Shown here: in pieces, positions 26,791 to 35,629 of the stretch | How positions within the stretch are numbered: position 1 is the first letter of the stretch | Layout of the letters: the number at the start of each line of letters is the position of its first letter | Origin: Candidatus Poribacteria bacterium | GTDB taxonomy: Bacteria > Poribacteria > WGA-4E > WGA-3G | NCBI GenBank assembly: GCA_022824265.1 | Contig: JAJEAG010000013.1 | Location: 33,928 to 97,927, forward strand | Reading direction: 5' to 3' | Length of the DNA stretch: 64,000 bases | Translations under genes and position numbers: made by a program | The notes under the pieces: generated by a model | What the model was told of the DNA's origin: nothing | Databases searched by the model: none | Seen by the model: only the letters and a program-made list of their open reading frames with translations

Positions 26791-26824
26791 ATAGTGTTGT
26801 ATAATCGTGCTTATACAACACTAT
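26791..26824 (+). terminator. 14-bp perfect hairpin
   Basis: ATAGTGTTGTATAA at 26791-26804 pairs perfectly with 26811-26824 around a 6-nt loop TCGTGC. No T-run follows on the plus strand. It begins at the stop codon of a 28-codon open frame (26705-26791) and could be its transcript end. Confidence 0.45.
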
Positions 26825-27418
26825 GGAATTATGAGGTATGTAATGGGCTGTTAACATCTTTTAGCAGGTGTACAGCGCGGGTTTATAGAATTATTCTAAA
26901 ATGGCACGTGAGTTAAATAAGTATCAACTGCTATCCTAATTATGCAATAGCAAATCTCAAACTGAATTGCACAATAACGAATATTAATCCGTTGACGTGG
27001 TCAACACTGCGTGTTACAATAAATCCATCAGATTTATTCGTAATGCATTTGCACAATCAAGTTTAGACACAATAACCATCTATATGATAGCAAATGCCAA
27101 TTAACTTCGGAAGTGGTATGAAACTACGTACAGATTGCTTGATCAAGGAAACTAAATCATTAAATAGACAGATATAGACAGTCAATTTGCCCCAAACGGA
27201 TTTTATAGGTATATTATATCGGAAACAGTAAAAAAATGCGTTATACGCCAACGTGAGCATTAATATTTTTAGCGAACTTCAACAATTTTCTTTATCCGAA
27301 CAATTTAATTTTTCTGTTGGTCAAATTACAAAATCACATACCGCGTATAATTTGTTTCACATCATTTGTATAAATTATCATAATTTCTATTTTCAACATT
27401 CGGTTTTGTATTTCTCTA

Positions 27419-29074
27419 ATGTGTACTTTTAATATAAAAACAAGCATAATAATATCTGTGCTACTATTAGTGACTAATGTTGAGCTAAGTCAAACTCAGC
27501 AACAAATCTTAAATGAAAATGTACGGTTCATTGATGTAACTAAAGAAGTAGGTATCCGATTTCTTGATGAAAATGGGGAAAGTGGGAAGAAGTACTTCAT
27601 CGAACCATTGGGTAGAGGTCTTGCTCTCTTTGATTATGACAACGATGATGATTTGGATCTTTACCTCGTCAATGGAAGCAATTTGCCCGGAAAGAAATCT
27701 GACATCCCTCCGAAAAATATGCTTTATCGCAATGACGATGGTGTTTATGTTGATGTTACAGATGTGGCATCTGTAGGGGACACTGGATACGGCTTAGGGT
27801 GCTGCGTAGGTGATTATAATAACGATGGATATAAAGACCTCTATATTACAAATTTTGGTCAAAATGTCCTTTATAAAAACAATGGAGACGGAACATTTTC
27901 AGATGAAACCGATCAGACGGAAGTCGGTGGAACTCAACTCAGTAGTGGTTGTGCTTTTTTAGATTATAATGCTGATGGTCACTTAGATCTTTTTGTTGTC
28001 AACTATGTCAAGTTCAATACAGATGAAAATCCAGTATGTTCACGGAAAGGAGTACCAACCTATTGCACCCCTGAAGCACTTGAAGCTGAAGCAGATATCC
28101 TTTACCGTAACAATGGAGACGGAACATTCACCGATGTGACGGAAATCGCAGGAATAACTGCCCCAGCGGGAAAAGGACTTGGAGTTATTTGTGGAGATGT
28201 GGATAATGATGGGGATGGGGATGTTTTTGTAGCAAACGATACAACCCCAAATTTTCTCTACCTAAACAACGGAAACGGCACATTCACAGAAGATGCACTC
28301 TTTGCAGGTGTTGCCCTAAGTGAAGATGGACGCGCATTTAGCGGTATGGGAGCAAACCTCGGTGATTATGATAATGACGGATTTCTGGACATTGTAATTA
28401 CCAATTTTCAAGATCAAGTGAATAGCATTTACAACAACGCTCAAAACGGATTCTTCAACGATGTGAGTTATGTCACAGGTATTGGGGAAAAGAGTTTACC
28501 GTACTTGGCGTGGGGTGTAGATTTTGCTGATTTTAACAACGATGGTTTACTTGATCTGTTCGTATGTAACGGACATTTAGACGATAACATTGCGGAGATA
28601 GACCCAGTCGGAAAATATGAACAACCAAATCATATATTTTGGAATAAACAAGAATCTACATTTGAGCTTGCTGAAGTCGGAGTTACGCATAAAGTTAGTC
28701 GAGGTGCTGCATTTGGTGATATTGACAACGATGGGGATATAGACATTGTTGTTACTAACTTGAAAGCATCTCCCACTGTTCTACGAAATGTTGGAGGAAA
28801 TTCCAATAATTGGCTTAGCGTGAAATTGATTGGAAATCATTGTAACCACGATGCAATAGGTGCGCGGGTAACTGTTATCATAGGAAATTCTAAACAGATT
28901 CGAGAAGTCAAGAGTGGATCCGGATATCTTAGCCAAAACGACATGCGTCTACATTTCGGTTTGTCAAATCTCACGAAAGTTGATAAAGTTATAGTCCGAT
29001 GGACATGTGGAGATATTGAAAGTTACAATGATGTATTGGTGAATCAACATCTTGTAATAAAGGAAAACAGGTAA
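27419..29074 (+). CDS. Secreted FG-GAP/ASPIC-UnbV (CRTAC1-like) protein
   Basis: A 551-aa exported protein. Residues 1-26 are a signal peptide. The body is built of FG-GAP/VCBS-like units with calcium-binding D-x-D-x-D loops (FDYDNDDDLDLYLVNG, GDYNNDGYKDLYITN, LDYNADGHLDLFVVN, GDVDNDGDGDVFVAND and later copies), each followed by a YRNNGDGTF-type turn; together they should form a beta-propeller. The C-terminal 90 residues match the ASPIC/UnbV domain (HDAIGARVTV, SGSGYLSQND, LHFGL). Such proteins are common on the surface of environmental bacteria and may bind calcium and glycans; the exact role is unknown. Confidence 0.9.
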   Translation: MCTFNIKTSIIISVLLLVTNVELSQTQQQILNENVRFIDVTKEVGIRFLDENGESGKKYFIEPLGRGLALFDYDNDDDLDLYLVNGSNLPGKKSDIPPKNMLYRNDDGVYVDVTDVASVGDTGYGLGCCVGDYNNDGYKDLYITNFGQNVLYKNNGDGTFSDETDQTEVGGTQLSSGCAFLDYNADGHLDLFVVNYVKFNTDENPVCSRKGVPTYCTPEALEAEADILYRNNGDGTFTDVTEIAGITAPAGKGLGVICGDVDNDGDGDVFVANDTTPNFLYLNNGNGTFTEDALFAGVALSEDGRAFSGMGANLGDYDNDGFLDIVITNFQDQVNSIYNNAQNGFFNDVSYVTGIGEKSLPYLAWGVDFADFNNDGLLDLFVCNGHLDDNIAEIDPVGKYEQPNHIFWNKQESTFELAEVGVTHKVSRGAAFGDIDNDGDIDIVVTNLKASPTVLRNVGGNSNNWLSVKLIGNHCNHDAIGARVTVIIGNSKQIREVKSGSGYLSQNDMRLHFGLSNLTKVDKVIVRWTCGDIESYNDVLVNQHLVIKENR

Positions 29075-29148
29075 TTATTCATTCACAAATCCAATCAATA
29101 TGTGATTAGATTGACAATTGAATGGCTCTATATAGTCCTATTTTAAGA

Positions 29149-29177
29149 TTGACTTTTTTTAACTAAAGCCGTATGCT
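29149..29177 (+). promoter_or_regulatory. Predicted sigma-70-type promoter
   Basis: TTGACT at 29149-29154 and TATGCT at 29172-29177 with a 17-bp spacer; the leader would be about 70 nt before the ATG at 29257. Confidence 0.45.
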
Positions 29178-29256
29178 ATATACAAGATTCACCCGATATA
29201 AGATGGGTATGATGTTATTATACCCACAACACTGGAAACACAAAAAAGGAGTTTCA

Positions 29257-29940
29257 ATGGATATGAGTACTATTATATTACGAAGACTCGTCGTTTTGAG
29301 TTTTCTAACGCTTTTCTGTGTATTTGTATCGCAACCTTTGTTCGCTGGCACCCAATTGTGGGAATTTGATAATAATGCAAATGACTGGAAAGTTGCTAAC
29401 GGCAATTGGACAGTTGAAGATGGTGTGTATAAAGTTAGTCGTGGAGCTGAAGCTGAGCATTCCCTCATTGGGGAAAAGAATTGGGACAACTACACCATAG
29501 AGGCAAAGATACGTATAGATGAGCACCATTGGGCAGGACTTGCATTCCGCGCCAAAAGCGAAATGGAGTATTACGTCTACTATATGAATGTTCCAGATAA
29601 CAAAATCGAACTCTGGAAACATACAGCCGGAGCATGGACGAATCGACAGAACCTTGCCCAAATCCCTGCTGTCGGCGGTGTCCAGATAAAGAACGGAGAA
29701 TGGATTGAGATGATGGTAGAGGTAGACGGAGACGATTTTACATTACATTTAAATGGTGAAAAACAAAGTGATAATAGTGATGCCAGTTATGACGCTGGAC
29801 AAGTCGGTGTCTGGGCATGGAATACTGCTGCAAGTTTTGATGACTTTACCGTTGAAGGTGATAACATTGAACATACACTTGCTGTTGATCCCAACCGAAA
29901 ATTAACTACAACTTGGGGACGACTGAAACGAATTAATTGA
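29257..29940 (+). CDS. Secreted glycosidase-like (DUF1080/GH16-like) domain protein, first paralogue
   Basis: The ATG at 29257 is preferred over an upstream in-frame one at 29173 because AAGGAG precedes it at the right distance, giving 227 aa. After a signal peptide (about 1-28, ending LFAGT), one jelly-roll domain follows, with WEFDNNANDWKVANGNW, YTIEAKIRID and WAGLAFRAKSEMEYYVYY. The fold is like the 3-keto-disaccharide hydrolase (DUF1080) family; no catalytic residues were recognised, so it may only bind sugar. It ends in RKLTTTWGRLKRIN, a tail shared with the LamG protein and the next gene. It is a tandem duplicate of the gene at 30037. Confidence 0.82.
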   Translation: MDMSTIILRRLVVLSFLTLFCVFVSQPLFAGTQLWEFDNNANDWKVANGNWTVEDGVYKVSRGAEAEHSLIGEKNWDNYTIEAKIRIDEHHWAGLAFRAKSEMEYYVYYMNVPDNKIELWKHTAGAWTNRQNLAQIPAVGGVQIKNGEWIEMMVEVDGDDFTLHLNGEKQSDNSDASYDAGQVGVWAWNTAASFDDFTVEGDNIEHTLAVDPNRKLTTTWGRLKRIN

Positions 29941-29953
29941 AAATCATTGGTGA

Positions 29954-29980
29954 AAGAGCGTACTATTAATGTACGCTCTT
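29954..29980 (+). terminator. Hairpin between the tandem paralogues
   Basis: A 10-bp perfect stem (AAGAGCGTAC at 29954-29963 with 29971-29980) and a 7-nt loop stand 13 bp after the stop codon. No clear T-run follows. Confidence 0.55.
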
Positions 29981-30036
29981 AACATCAATTAAATCCAAAC
30001 ACGGTTTGGGTAAACAATGGATTTAAGGAGTTTTAT

Positions 30037-30699
30037 ATGAAGTTTGTATTATCAGTTATATTCGGAATGTGTTTCCTCGCAATGTCTATCTCAACAGCGT
30101 TTGCTGGTGAACAATTGTGGGAATTTGACTCCGATTCAGATGACTGGAAAGTTGCTAACGGTAATTGGAGTGTTGCTGACGGAGTTTATCAACTTACGAA
30201 AGGTGGTGCCGCTGAACACACGCTTGCCGGTGAATCCTCATGGTCTGATTATACCATTGAAGCAAAAGTACGGATTGATGATGGAAATTGGGCAGGTATT
30301 GCATTCCGTGCTAAAAGTGAAATGGAATATTACGTCTACTACTTGAATGTGCCAGATAACAAAACCGAATTCTGGAAACACACAGCCGGAGCATGGACAA
30401 ACCGTCAAAATCTTGCTCAAATCCCTGCTGCTGGAGGTGTTGAGATAAAAAACGGGGAATGGATTGATATGATGATAGAGGTCGCAGGAGATACATTTAC
30501 ATTATATATCAACGGTGAAAAACAAAGCGACAATACGGATGCTTCCTACGATGCGGGACAAGTAGGTGTCTGGGCATGGCAAACTGCTGTCAGTTTTGAC
30601 GATTTCAGGGTAACAAGTGATGAAATTGAAGATAGCGGTACACCTGTTGAACCGAAGGATAAATTAGCAACCACATGGGGACGTATCAAAAGTCGTTGA
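30037..30699 (+). CDS. Secreted glycosidase-like (DUF1080/GH16-like) domain protein, second paralogue
   Basis: A 220-aa exported protein with a signal peptide (about 1-23, ending TAFAG) and one jelly-roll domain nearly the same as in the preceding gene (long identical stretches such as FRAKSEMEYYVYY, KHTAGAWTNRQNLAQIPA and DASYDAGQVGVWAW). The signal peptide and the linker before the tail have diverged more. It ends in DKLATTWGRIKSR, again the WGxIK-type tail. AAGGAG precedes the ATG. A recent tandem duplication is the simplest explanation. Sugar binding is likely; enzymatic activity is not shown. Confidence 0.82.
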   Translation: MKFVLSVIFGMCFLAMSISTAFAGEQLWEFDSDSDDWKVANGNWSVADGVYQLTKGGAAEHTLAGESSWSDYTIEAKVRIDDGNWAGIAFRAKSEMEYYVYYLNVPDNKTEFWKHTAGAWTNRQNLAQIPAAGGVEIKNGEWIDMMIEVAGDTFTLYINGEKQSDNTDASYDAGQVGVWAWQTAVSFDDFRVTSDEIEDSGTPVEPKDKLATTWGRIKSR

Positions 30700-30741
30700 T
30701 AGTTCTCTGATTCAGTGAACATTAATATAGATACCTAATTC

Positions 30742-30784
30742 AAGGGAGGTGTTTCAGTTATCAGGAACTGCCTCCCTTTATATT
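30742..30784 (+). terminator. Predicted terminator after the tandem paralogues
   Basis: AAGGGAGG (30742-30749) pairs with CCTCCCTT (30771-30778), with an inner 5-bp stem CAGTT/AACTG inside a bulged loop; TTTATATTG follows. Confidence 0.6.
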
Positions 30785-31069
30785 GTATTAACGTGAATTC
30801 GGAATAAATAACTTTTGGAATCGGTTGAATCCACACCCTAAATTCCGTTGGTATTGTCTTTGGTAGAATAATCCGAATTTTCAGAGTCATTCTTGACTAA
30901 ATAAGTCATAATAGCCCTATAAAACCTTACTGAATATAGGTTCATAGCACATGATAAAATTGTGCAAATTTCCCTCTGACTCTGAAAACTCTGAATCTTT
31001 AGAACGTCAGTAATGTAATTATCATCATATAAAAGGGTTCTCATTCTGTCACACAATACTAATCATTAA
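30785..31069. other. Intergenic segment with a 12-bp inverted repeat
   Basis: A perfect 12-bp inverted repeat (TTTTCAGAGTCA at 30878-30889 with 30977-30988) encloses an 87-bp AT-rich centre. It resembles a small non-autonomous element, but no target duplication is seen. No gene was recognised. Confidence 0.4.
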
Positions 31070-32908
31070 TTGAACTCACAAATGAAACATTCATTTAACA
31101 TGTATTACATTAATTCATTAATTGTCGTAATTGGTTGTCTATATATTTGCATGCAGCTTGTTCCCATCGGATTGTGCCAAACTGATACCGAGATGTCTCT
31201 AAGTGAGCAAATTGAATCCTATCAGAAACAACTTGCTGCTGATGCTACAAGGATTGATCTCCGTCTACAATTGGCTAAGATATATTTGCAAATTGAGGGA
31301 TACGATCAGGCAATTGTCGAATATCGTGAAGTTATTTCTTCTATAGACACTATGTCAAAATACACTTATGCATTACCCGATGGATACTATGGATTGGGAT
31401 TAGCATATTCCGGTCTTGAGAAATTTATCAAGTCTATTGAAGCATTTAAACGGGCACTTCAATTTGCACCTGAACGAGCACATATTCATGCAGCTTTAGG
31501 TTCAACTTACGCAAGTCTACATCAATATGAAAATGCCCTTGATTCTTACAAAGAAGCTAACAAACTTCAACCTGACGATGCAATGATTCACCACCAATTA
31601 GGCAATATCTATAGCAAACGTGGCAAACATTCAAATGCAATAATCCATCATCAAAAGGCTATTGCCTTATCTCCAAATTTAGCAACAGCACACTATCAAT
31701 TGGGTTTGCTTTATTCACAAGCAGATCGATTCGATGATGCAATATCCGCATACAAAACTGCTTATGAGAAAGACCCAGAACTTATTGAAGCACTCTACAA
31801 CCTTGCCCAAACCCACATACGCAATGGAAATAGACAAGAAGCACGCAATAAGATGCAACTGTATGAAAGGCGAAAAGTGGTTGTCAAACCGATACAGGAA
31901 TTGCGCGGCACATTACAACGAACACGGGAACCGGTACAGAGGGCAAAAATTCTTGCCAACATTGGAAGATTATATCTCAAAAGTGAGAATTATGAGAAGG
32001 CAATTTGGGAGTACGAAAAGGCACTTGCACTAAATCCACAAGTTGTTGAAGCATATAACGGTGTTGGAATTGCTTATGCGATGCACAACAGGTTTTCTGA
32101 AGCGATTGATGCCCAACAACATGCCCTGAAACTTCAACCAGATTTTGCAGAAGCACATGCAGGACTCGGTTTGGTATATCTCGCACAGAAAAAAGATGAA
32201 TTGGCACTAAATCATTACAAACAGACATTAATGCTAATACAAAAAAGTAATGAGACTCGTAAAAATAAGTTTGAAGAAGAAGTAAATCTGAAAATCGGTT
32301 TTATTTTACTTAAACATAAGCGATATTCTGAAGCAGTTTCAGCATACCAAGCAGTCATTGAACTCAATCAAGACAATGCTGAAGCATATCATAACTTAGG
32401 TGTCTGCTATGCACATCAACAAAAAACAGATCAAGCGTTATCTGCTCTCAATAAGGTAGTTGAAATTGCAGCAATACCACAGAATTCAAATAAATCCGAT
32501 ACAACCAATTCATCTCAACCCTCATTTCTTTCAGATACATACTACCTTATAGGTGAATTACACGTACTTCAGCAAAGTTATGCTAAAGCAGAATCTGCCT
32601 ACCTTTCCTCTGGTTTGCCAAAAGCCTATAATGCCTTAGCCCAACTCACTGCTAAGCAAGCAAGTACTATTGAAAATATGGCAAGACAAGGTGAAAAAAT
32701 GGGCATGGCAATATCGTATGCAAAGAAAGCAATACAATTAGATCCAAATACTGCCAGTTATCATAACACACTTGCTCTGATTGCATTTAGATTGGGTGAA
32801 TATAATATCGCTGAACGATCTATACGAAAAGCAATATCATTGGAACCCAATAACCAAAACTATCAAGAAGGATTAAAAGCAATATTAGCGAAATTGCCTT
32901 CAAAATAG
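31070..32908 (+). CDS. Exported TPR-repeat protein
   Basis: A 612-aa protein of tetratricopeptide repeats. A hydrophobic N-terminal segment (residues about 15-38) is a signal or anchor; the frame opens with TTG at 31070, and the ATG at 31082 is an equally possible start. About ten or more TPR units follow, recognised by the pattern A-x-x-x-L-G-x-x-Y and A-I-x-x-Y-x-x-A-L-x-L-x-P (for example GKHSNAIIHHQKAIALSPN and ENYEKAIWEYEKALALNPQ). A Ser/Asn-rich insert near 465-485 divides two blocks. TPR domains hold protein partners together; the partner is unknown. It may be periplasmic or surface-attached. Confidence 0.88.
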   Translation: MNSQMKHSFNMYYINSLIVVIGCLYICMQLVPIGLCQTDTEMSLSEQIESYQKQLAADATRIDLRLQLAKIYLQIEGYDQAIVEYREVISSIDTMSKYTYALPDGYYGLGLAYSGLEKFIKSIEAFKRALQFAPERAHIHAALGSTYASLHQYENALDSYKEANKLQPDDAMIHHQLGNIYSKRGKHSNAIIHHQKAIALSPNLATAHYQLGLLYSQADRFDDAISAYKTAYEKDPELIEALYNLAQTHIRNGNRQEARNKMQLYERRKVVVKPIQELRGTLQRTREPVQRAKILANIGRLYLKSENYEKAIWEYEKALALNPQVVEAYNGVGIAYAMHNRFSEAIDAQQHALKLQPDFAEAHAGLGLVYLAQKKDELALNHYKQTLMLIQKSNETRKNKFEEEVNLKIGFILLKHKRYSEAVSAYQAVIELNQDNAEAYHNLGVCYAHQQKTDQALSALNKVVEIAAIPQNSNKSDTTNSSQPSFLSDTYYLIGELHVLQQSYAKAESAYLSSGLPKAYNALAQLTAKQASTIENMARQGEKMGMAISYAKKAIQLDPNTASYHNTLALIAFRLGEYNIAERSIRKAISLEPNNQNYQEGLKAILAKLPSK

Positions 32909-32957
32909 TGAAATAGAAACACACAATATTGAATTTACAAGTGGATAGAGGTTAATT

Positions 32958-34403
32958 ATGGCTTATTCCAGTCTTAGAGAATTTGTAAAAGCACTTGATC
33001 GAGCAGGAGAACTTAAACGGATAAAGACAGAGGTGTCTCCTGACCTTGAAATCAGCGAAATTACCGACCGTGTCAGCAAGGAAGGTGGTCCTGCGTTGCT
33101 GTTTGAAAACGTAGAAGGTAGTGATATGCCCTTGCTTATCAATACCTACGGATCCTATTCCCGGATGGCAATGGCACTCGGTGTAGACGACCTTTCCCGA
33201 ATCGCTTATGAAATTGAAAGTATGATAAAAATCGGTCCACCAGAGTCCCTTCTTGATAAAGTAAAAATGTTACGTATCCTGTCCCAACTCACCAATTTTC
33301 CACCGAAAACAGTCAAGAAAGGTGCTTCTCAAGATGTCGTCCTAACAGGCGAAAATGCATCGTTAGATACATTACCGTTGATAAAGTGTTGGCCTATGGA
33401 TGCTGACAAATATATCACCTTACCTCAAGTTTTCACCCATAGTTTAAAAACAGGTCAACGTAACGTCGGAACATATCGATTGCAGAAACTCAACCCTTAT
33501 GCATTAGCGATGCACTGGCAAATTCACCATGATGGTGCAGCGCATCACAGAGAATATAAACAGGCAGGAGAACAGATGCCAGTTGCAATTGCAATCGGTG
33601 GCGACCCAATAATGTCATACATCGGTACTGCACCATTGCCATCAGGGATTGATGAACTCCTATTTGCAGGATTCCTACGAAAAGCAAATGTGGAAATGGT
33701 AGAAGCGAAAACCATAGATATGATGGTACCAGCTGATGCAGACATTGTTATTGAAGGATTTATTGAACCTGATGAGACATGTATTGAAGGACCTTTTGGT
33801 GACCATACGGGATTCTATTCCCTACCCGATGAATATCCAGTATTCCGAATCACTGCGATAACACACCGCAAAGACCCAATATACCAGACAATCATTGTCG
33901 GCAAACCTCCTATGGAAGATTGCTATATGGGTAAGGCAACCGAACGTATCTTTATGCCGTTGATTAAAACACAACTTCCCGAACTTGTTGATATGAATTT
34001 ACCTTTATTTGGGGTATTCCACAACTTTGCACTGATTTCAATCGACAAACGTTATCCATTCCAAGCAAAGAAAATAATGCACAGTTTCTGGGGACTTGGG
34101 CAACTGATGTTTAGCAAAATAATCATCGTGGTAGATAAAGACGTAGATGTTCAAAATGTTGAGGAAGTCCTATTCTATGTTGGAAGCAATGTTGACCCGA
34201 AACGTGATGTTACAATCGTCGAAGGTCCAGTTGATGTACTTGACCATGCTGCACCGCTGCTTGGTGCTGGATCCAAGATGGGAATTGACGCGACAACCAA
34301 ATGGAAAGAAGAAGGCTATCACCGTGATTGGCCCCCCGAAATTCAGATGTCTGAGGAAATTATTGAACTCGTAAATGAACGGTGGAAGAAATATGGATTG
34401 TAA
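32958..34403 (+). CDS. ubiD: UbiD-family decarboxylase
   Basis: A 481-aa prenylated-FMN-dependent decarboxylase, probably acting on a hydroxybenzoate-type precursor of quinone synthesis. Family sequence features are: N-terminal SLREFVKALDRAGELKRI, GGPALLFENVEG, the R-containing NVGTYRLQ segment, EGPFGDHTGFYS with the active-site Glu region, and the C-terminal MGIDATTKWKEEGYHRDWP. The last motif is characteristic of the UbiD/menaquinone branch. UbiX, which makes the cofactor, is not in the window. A GAGG site precedes the ATG. The next gene is a flavoprotein reductase 63 bp downstream. Confidence 0.93.
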   Translation: MAYSSLREFVKALDRAGELKRIKTEVSPDLEISEITDRVSKEGGPALLFENVEGSDMPLLINTYGSYSRMAMALGVDDLSRIAYEIESMIKIGPPESLLDKVKMLRILSQLTNFPPKTVKKGASQDVVLTGENASLDTLPLIKCWPMDADKYITLPQVFTHSLKTGQRNVGTYRLQKLNPYALAMHWQIHHDGAAHHREYKQAGEQMPVAIAIGGDPIMSYIGTAPLPSGIDELLFAGFLRKANVEMVEAKTIDMMVPADADIVIEGFIEPDETCIEGPFGDHTGFYSLPDEYPVFRITAITHRKDPIYQTIIVGKPPMEDCYMGKATERIFMPLIKTQLPELVDMNLPLFGVFHNFALISIDKRYPFQAKKIMHSFWGLGQLMFSKIIIVVDKDVDVQNVEEVLFYVGSNVDPKRDVTIVEGPVDVLDHAAPLLGAGSKMGIDATTKWKEEGYHRDWPPEIQMSEEIIELVNERWKKYGL

Positions 34404-34466
34404 ACATTATTACTGTTTCTGGAGTTATATCATTCATTTATGTTCTAATACATGAGGAGAGATAAC

Positions 34467-35543
34467 ATGGCAGAAACAATTTACGATGTAGCAGTAATAG
34501 GTGCTGGACCGGCAGGTACACAAGCAGCTGTATCAGCAAGCCACCAAATGCGTCATGTGCTTGTACTACATTCTGGCAAGGTCAGTTTTAGCCGTGGAAG
34601 AGCGTATTGGTCAAAGTCAGTTGAAATAGAAGACGCACCTGTATTTCCAGGCATCATTGGTCCCAACTTTGCTAAGGAACTCATGAAGTGGATGGAAAGC
34701 AGACCTGTTGTAGAATTTATGCTTGGAGATGAACAGCGTAAATCTGGCATTGACATCAGAGACGGACTCGTAACCAAACTGACACGAAACAACGACATCT
34801 TTGAGCTAGAAGCATCTACATCTGTCCTAAAGAGAAATACACCACTGCATATAGAAACATATAAATCACGGACAGTCGTTGTTGCAGCAGGTTTTGACGA
34901 CAAATGGCCCGATATTGAGTTCCAACCAGACGCTGAACGGTTGTATAAACAGTATGCAACTGTATTCCGTTATGCAGGTAATCGCAAAGGATGGCATGTG
35001 TGTATCCGTTGTGATGGTCATTTACATGTGAATGAACATCTGGCACTACTCGGTGTAGGAGACTATATCTACGAAGCAGCAATTGGTGCACAAGATTTTA
35101 CTGACAAAATCACAATCCTTACAAACGGTCGTCCGCATGGGATGTCCCCGCCTATTCTAAATCAGATTAAAGAGCGAAAAATCAATATAATTGAAACAAC
35201 AATTAAACGACACATTGGTGAAAAAACTAATCTACTCGGTTTTGAAATGGAAGATGGAACTGAGTTGTTCTTTCACGGATTCCTTGTTGACGAAGGATTA
35301 ATTCCGAATACCAAGTTTTTAGACGGTTGGGACTACCAAAAAGATGGAGAGGGATTGATAATTGCAAATGAGGATATGCAGATGCTGGACAGCAATGGTG
35401 AACCAATACCAGGACTATTTGCAGCAGGGGATATAATTTCTGGCGAACGAAACCTAATTGCTACAGCTTTTGCGCTTGGTCAAGAAGCAGGTTTATCTGC
35501 ATCGGACTCATTACGAAAATGGCATTATCCAAGTGTTGATTAA
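34467..35543 (+). CDS. Thioredoxin-reductase-like FAD-dependent oxidoreductase
   Basis: The start at 34467 is preferred since GGAGAG lies just upstream; this gives 358 aa. Residues 12-17 (GAGPAG) bind FAD, C179 and C182 in CIRCDG form the expected redox-active pair in the same place as the CATC motif of thioredoxin reductase, and GVGD following is the NAD(P)-binding region. The C-terminal segment GLFAAGDIISGERN closes the FAD site. The protein is longer than typical TrxB (about 310-320 aa), so a thioredoxin or another disulfide partner is possible but unproven. It is the neighbour of ubiD on the same strand. Confidence 0.88.
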   Translation: MAETIYDVAVIGAGPAGTQAAVSASHQMRHVLVLHSGKVSFSRGRAYWSKSVEIEDAPVFPGIIGPNFAKELMKWMESRPVVEFMLGDEQRKSGIDIRDGLVTKLTRNNDIFELEASTSVLKRNTPLHIETYKSRTVVVAAGFDDKWPDIEFQPDAERLYKQYATVFRYAGNRKGWHVCIRCDGHLHVNEHLALLGVGDYIYEAAIGAQDFTDKITILTNGRPHGMSPPILNQIKERKINIIETTIKRHIGEKTNLLGFEMEDGTELFFHGFLVDEGLIPNTKFLDGWDYQKDGEGLIIANEDMQMLDSNGEPIPGLFAAGDIISGERNLIATAFALGQEAGLSASDSLRKWHYPSVD

Positions 35544-35629
35544 TGAAAATAGAATGCAGGTTTTTGCGTTTTAATGTATAGAGTTTAGTATTTCTATTTA
35601 TTTACGCTACCTATCATAAGGAACTATTT

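Larger units (their letters stand above)
26567..27418. other. Intergenic gap, 852 bases
   Basis: The gap is very AT-rich. It holds a possible small transcription unit (promoter-like hexamers at 26612-26640, a 28-codon open frame at 26705-26791 and a 14-bp hairpin at 26791-26824). Beyond 26830 there are only short AT-rich open frames and a small palindrome (GTTGAC and its complement, near 26992-27006); I see no convincing gene. Confidence 0.5.

Noticed and set aside
27063..27260. 65-codon minus-strand frame in the large gap
   Set aside because: No ribosome-binding site, no domain, AT-biased composition like the surrounding non-coding DNA.
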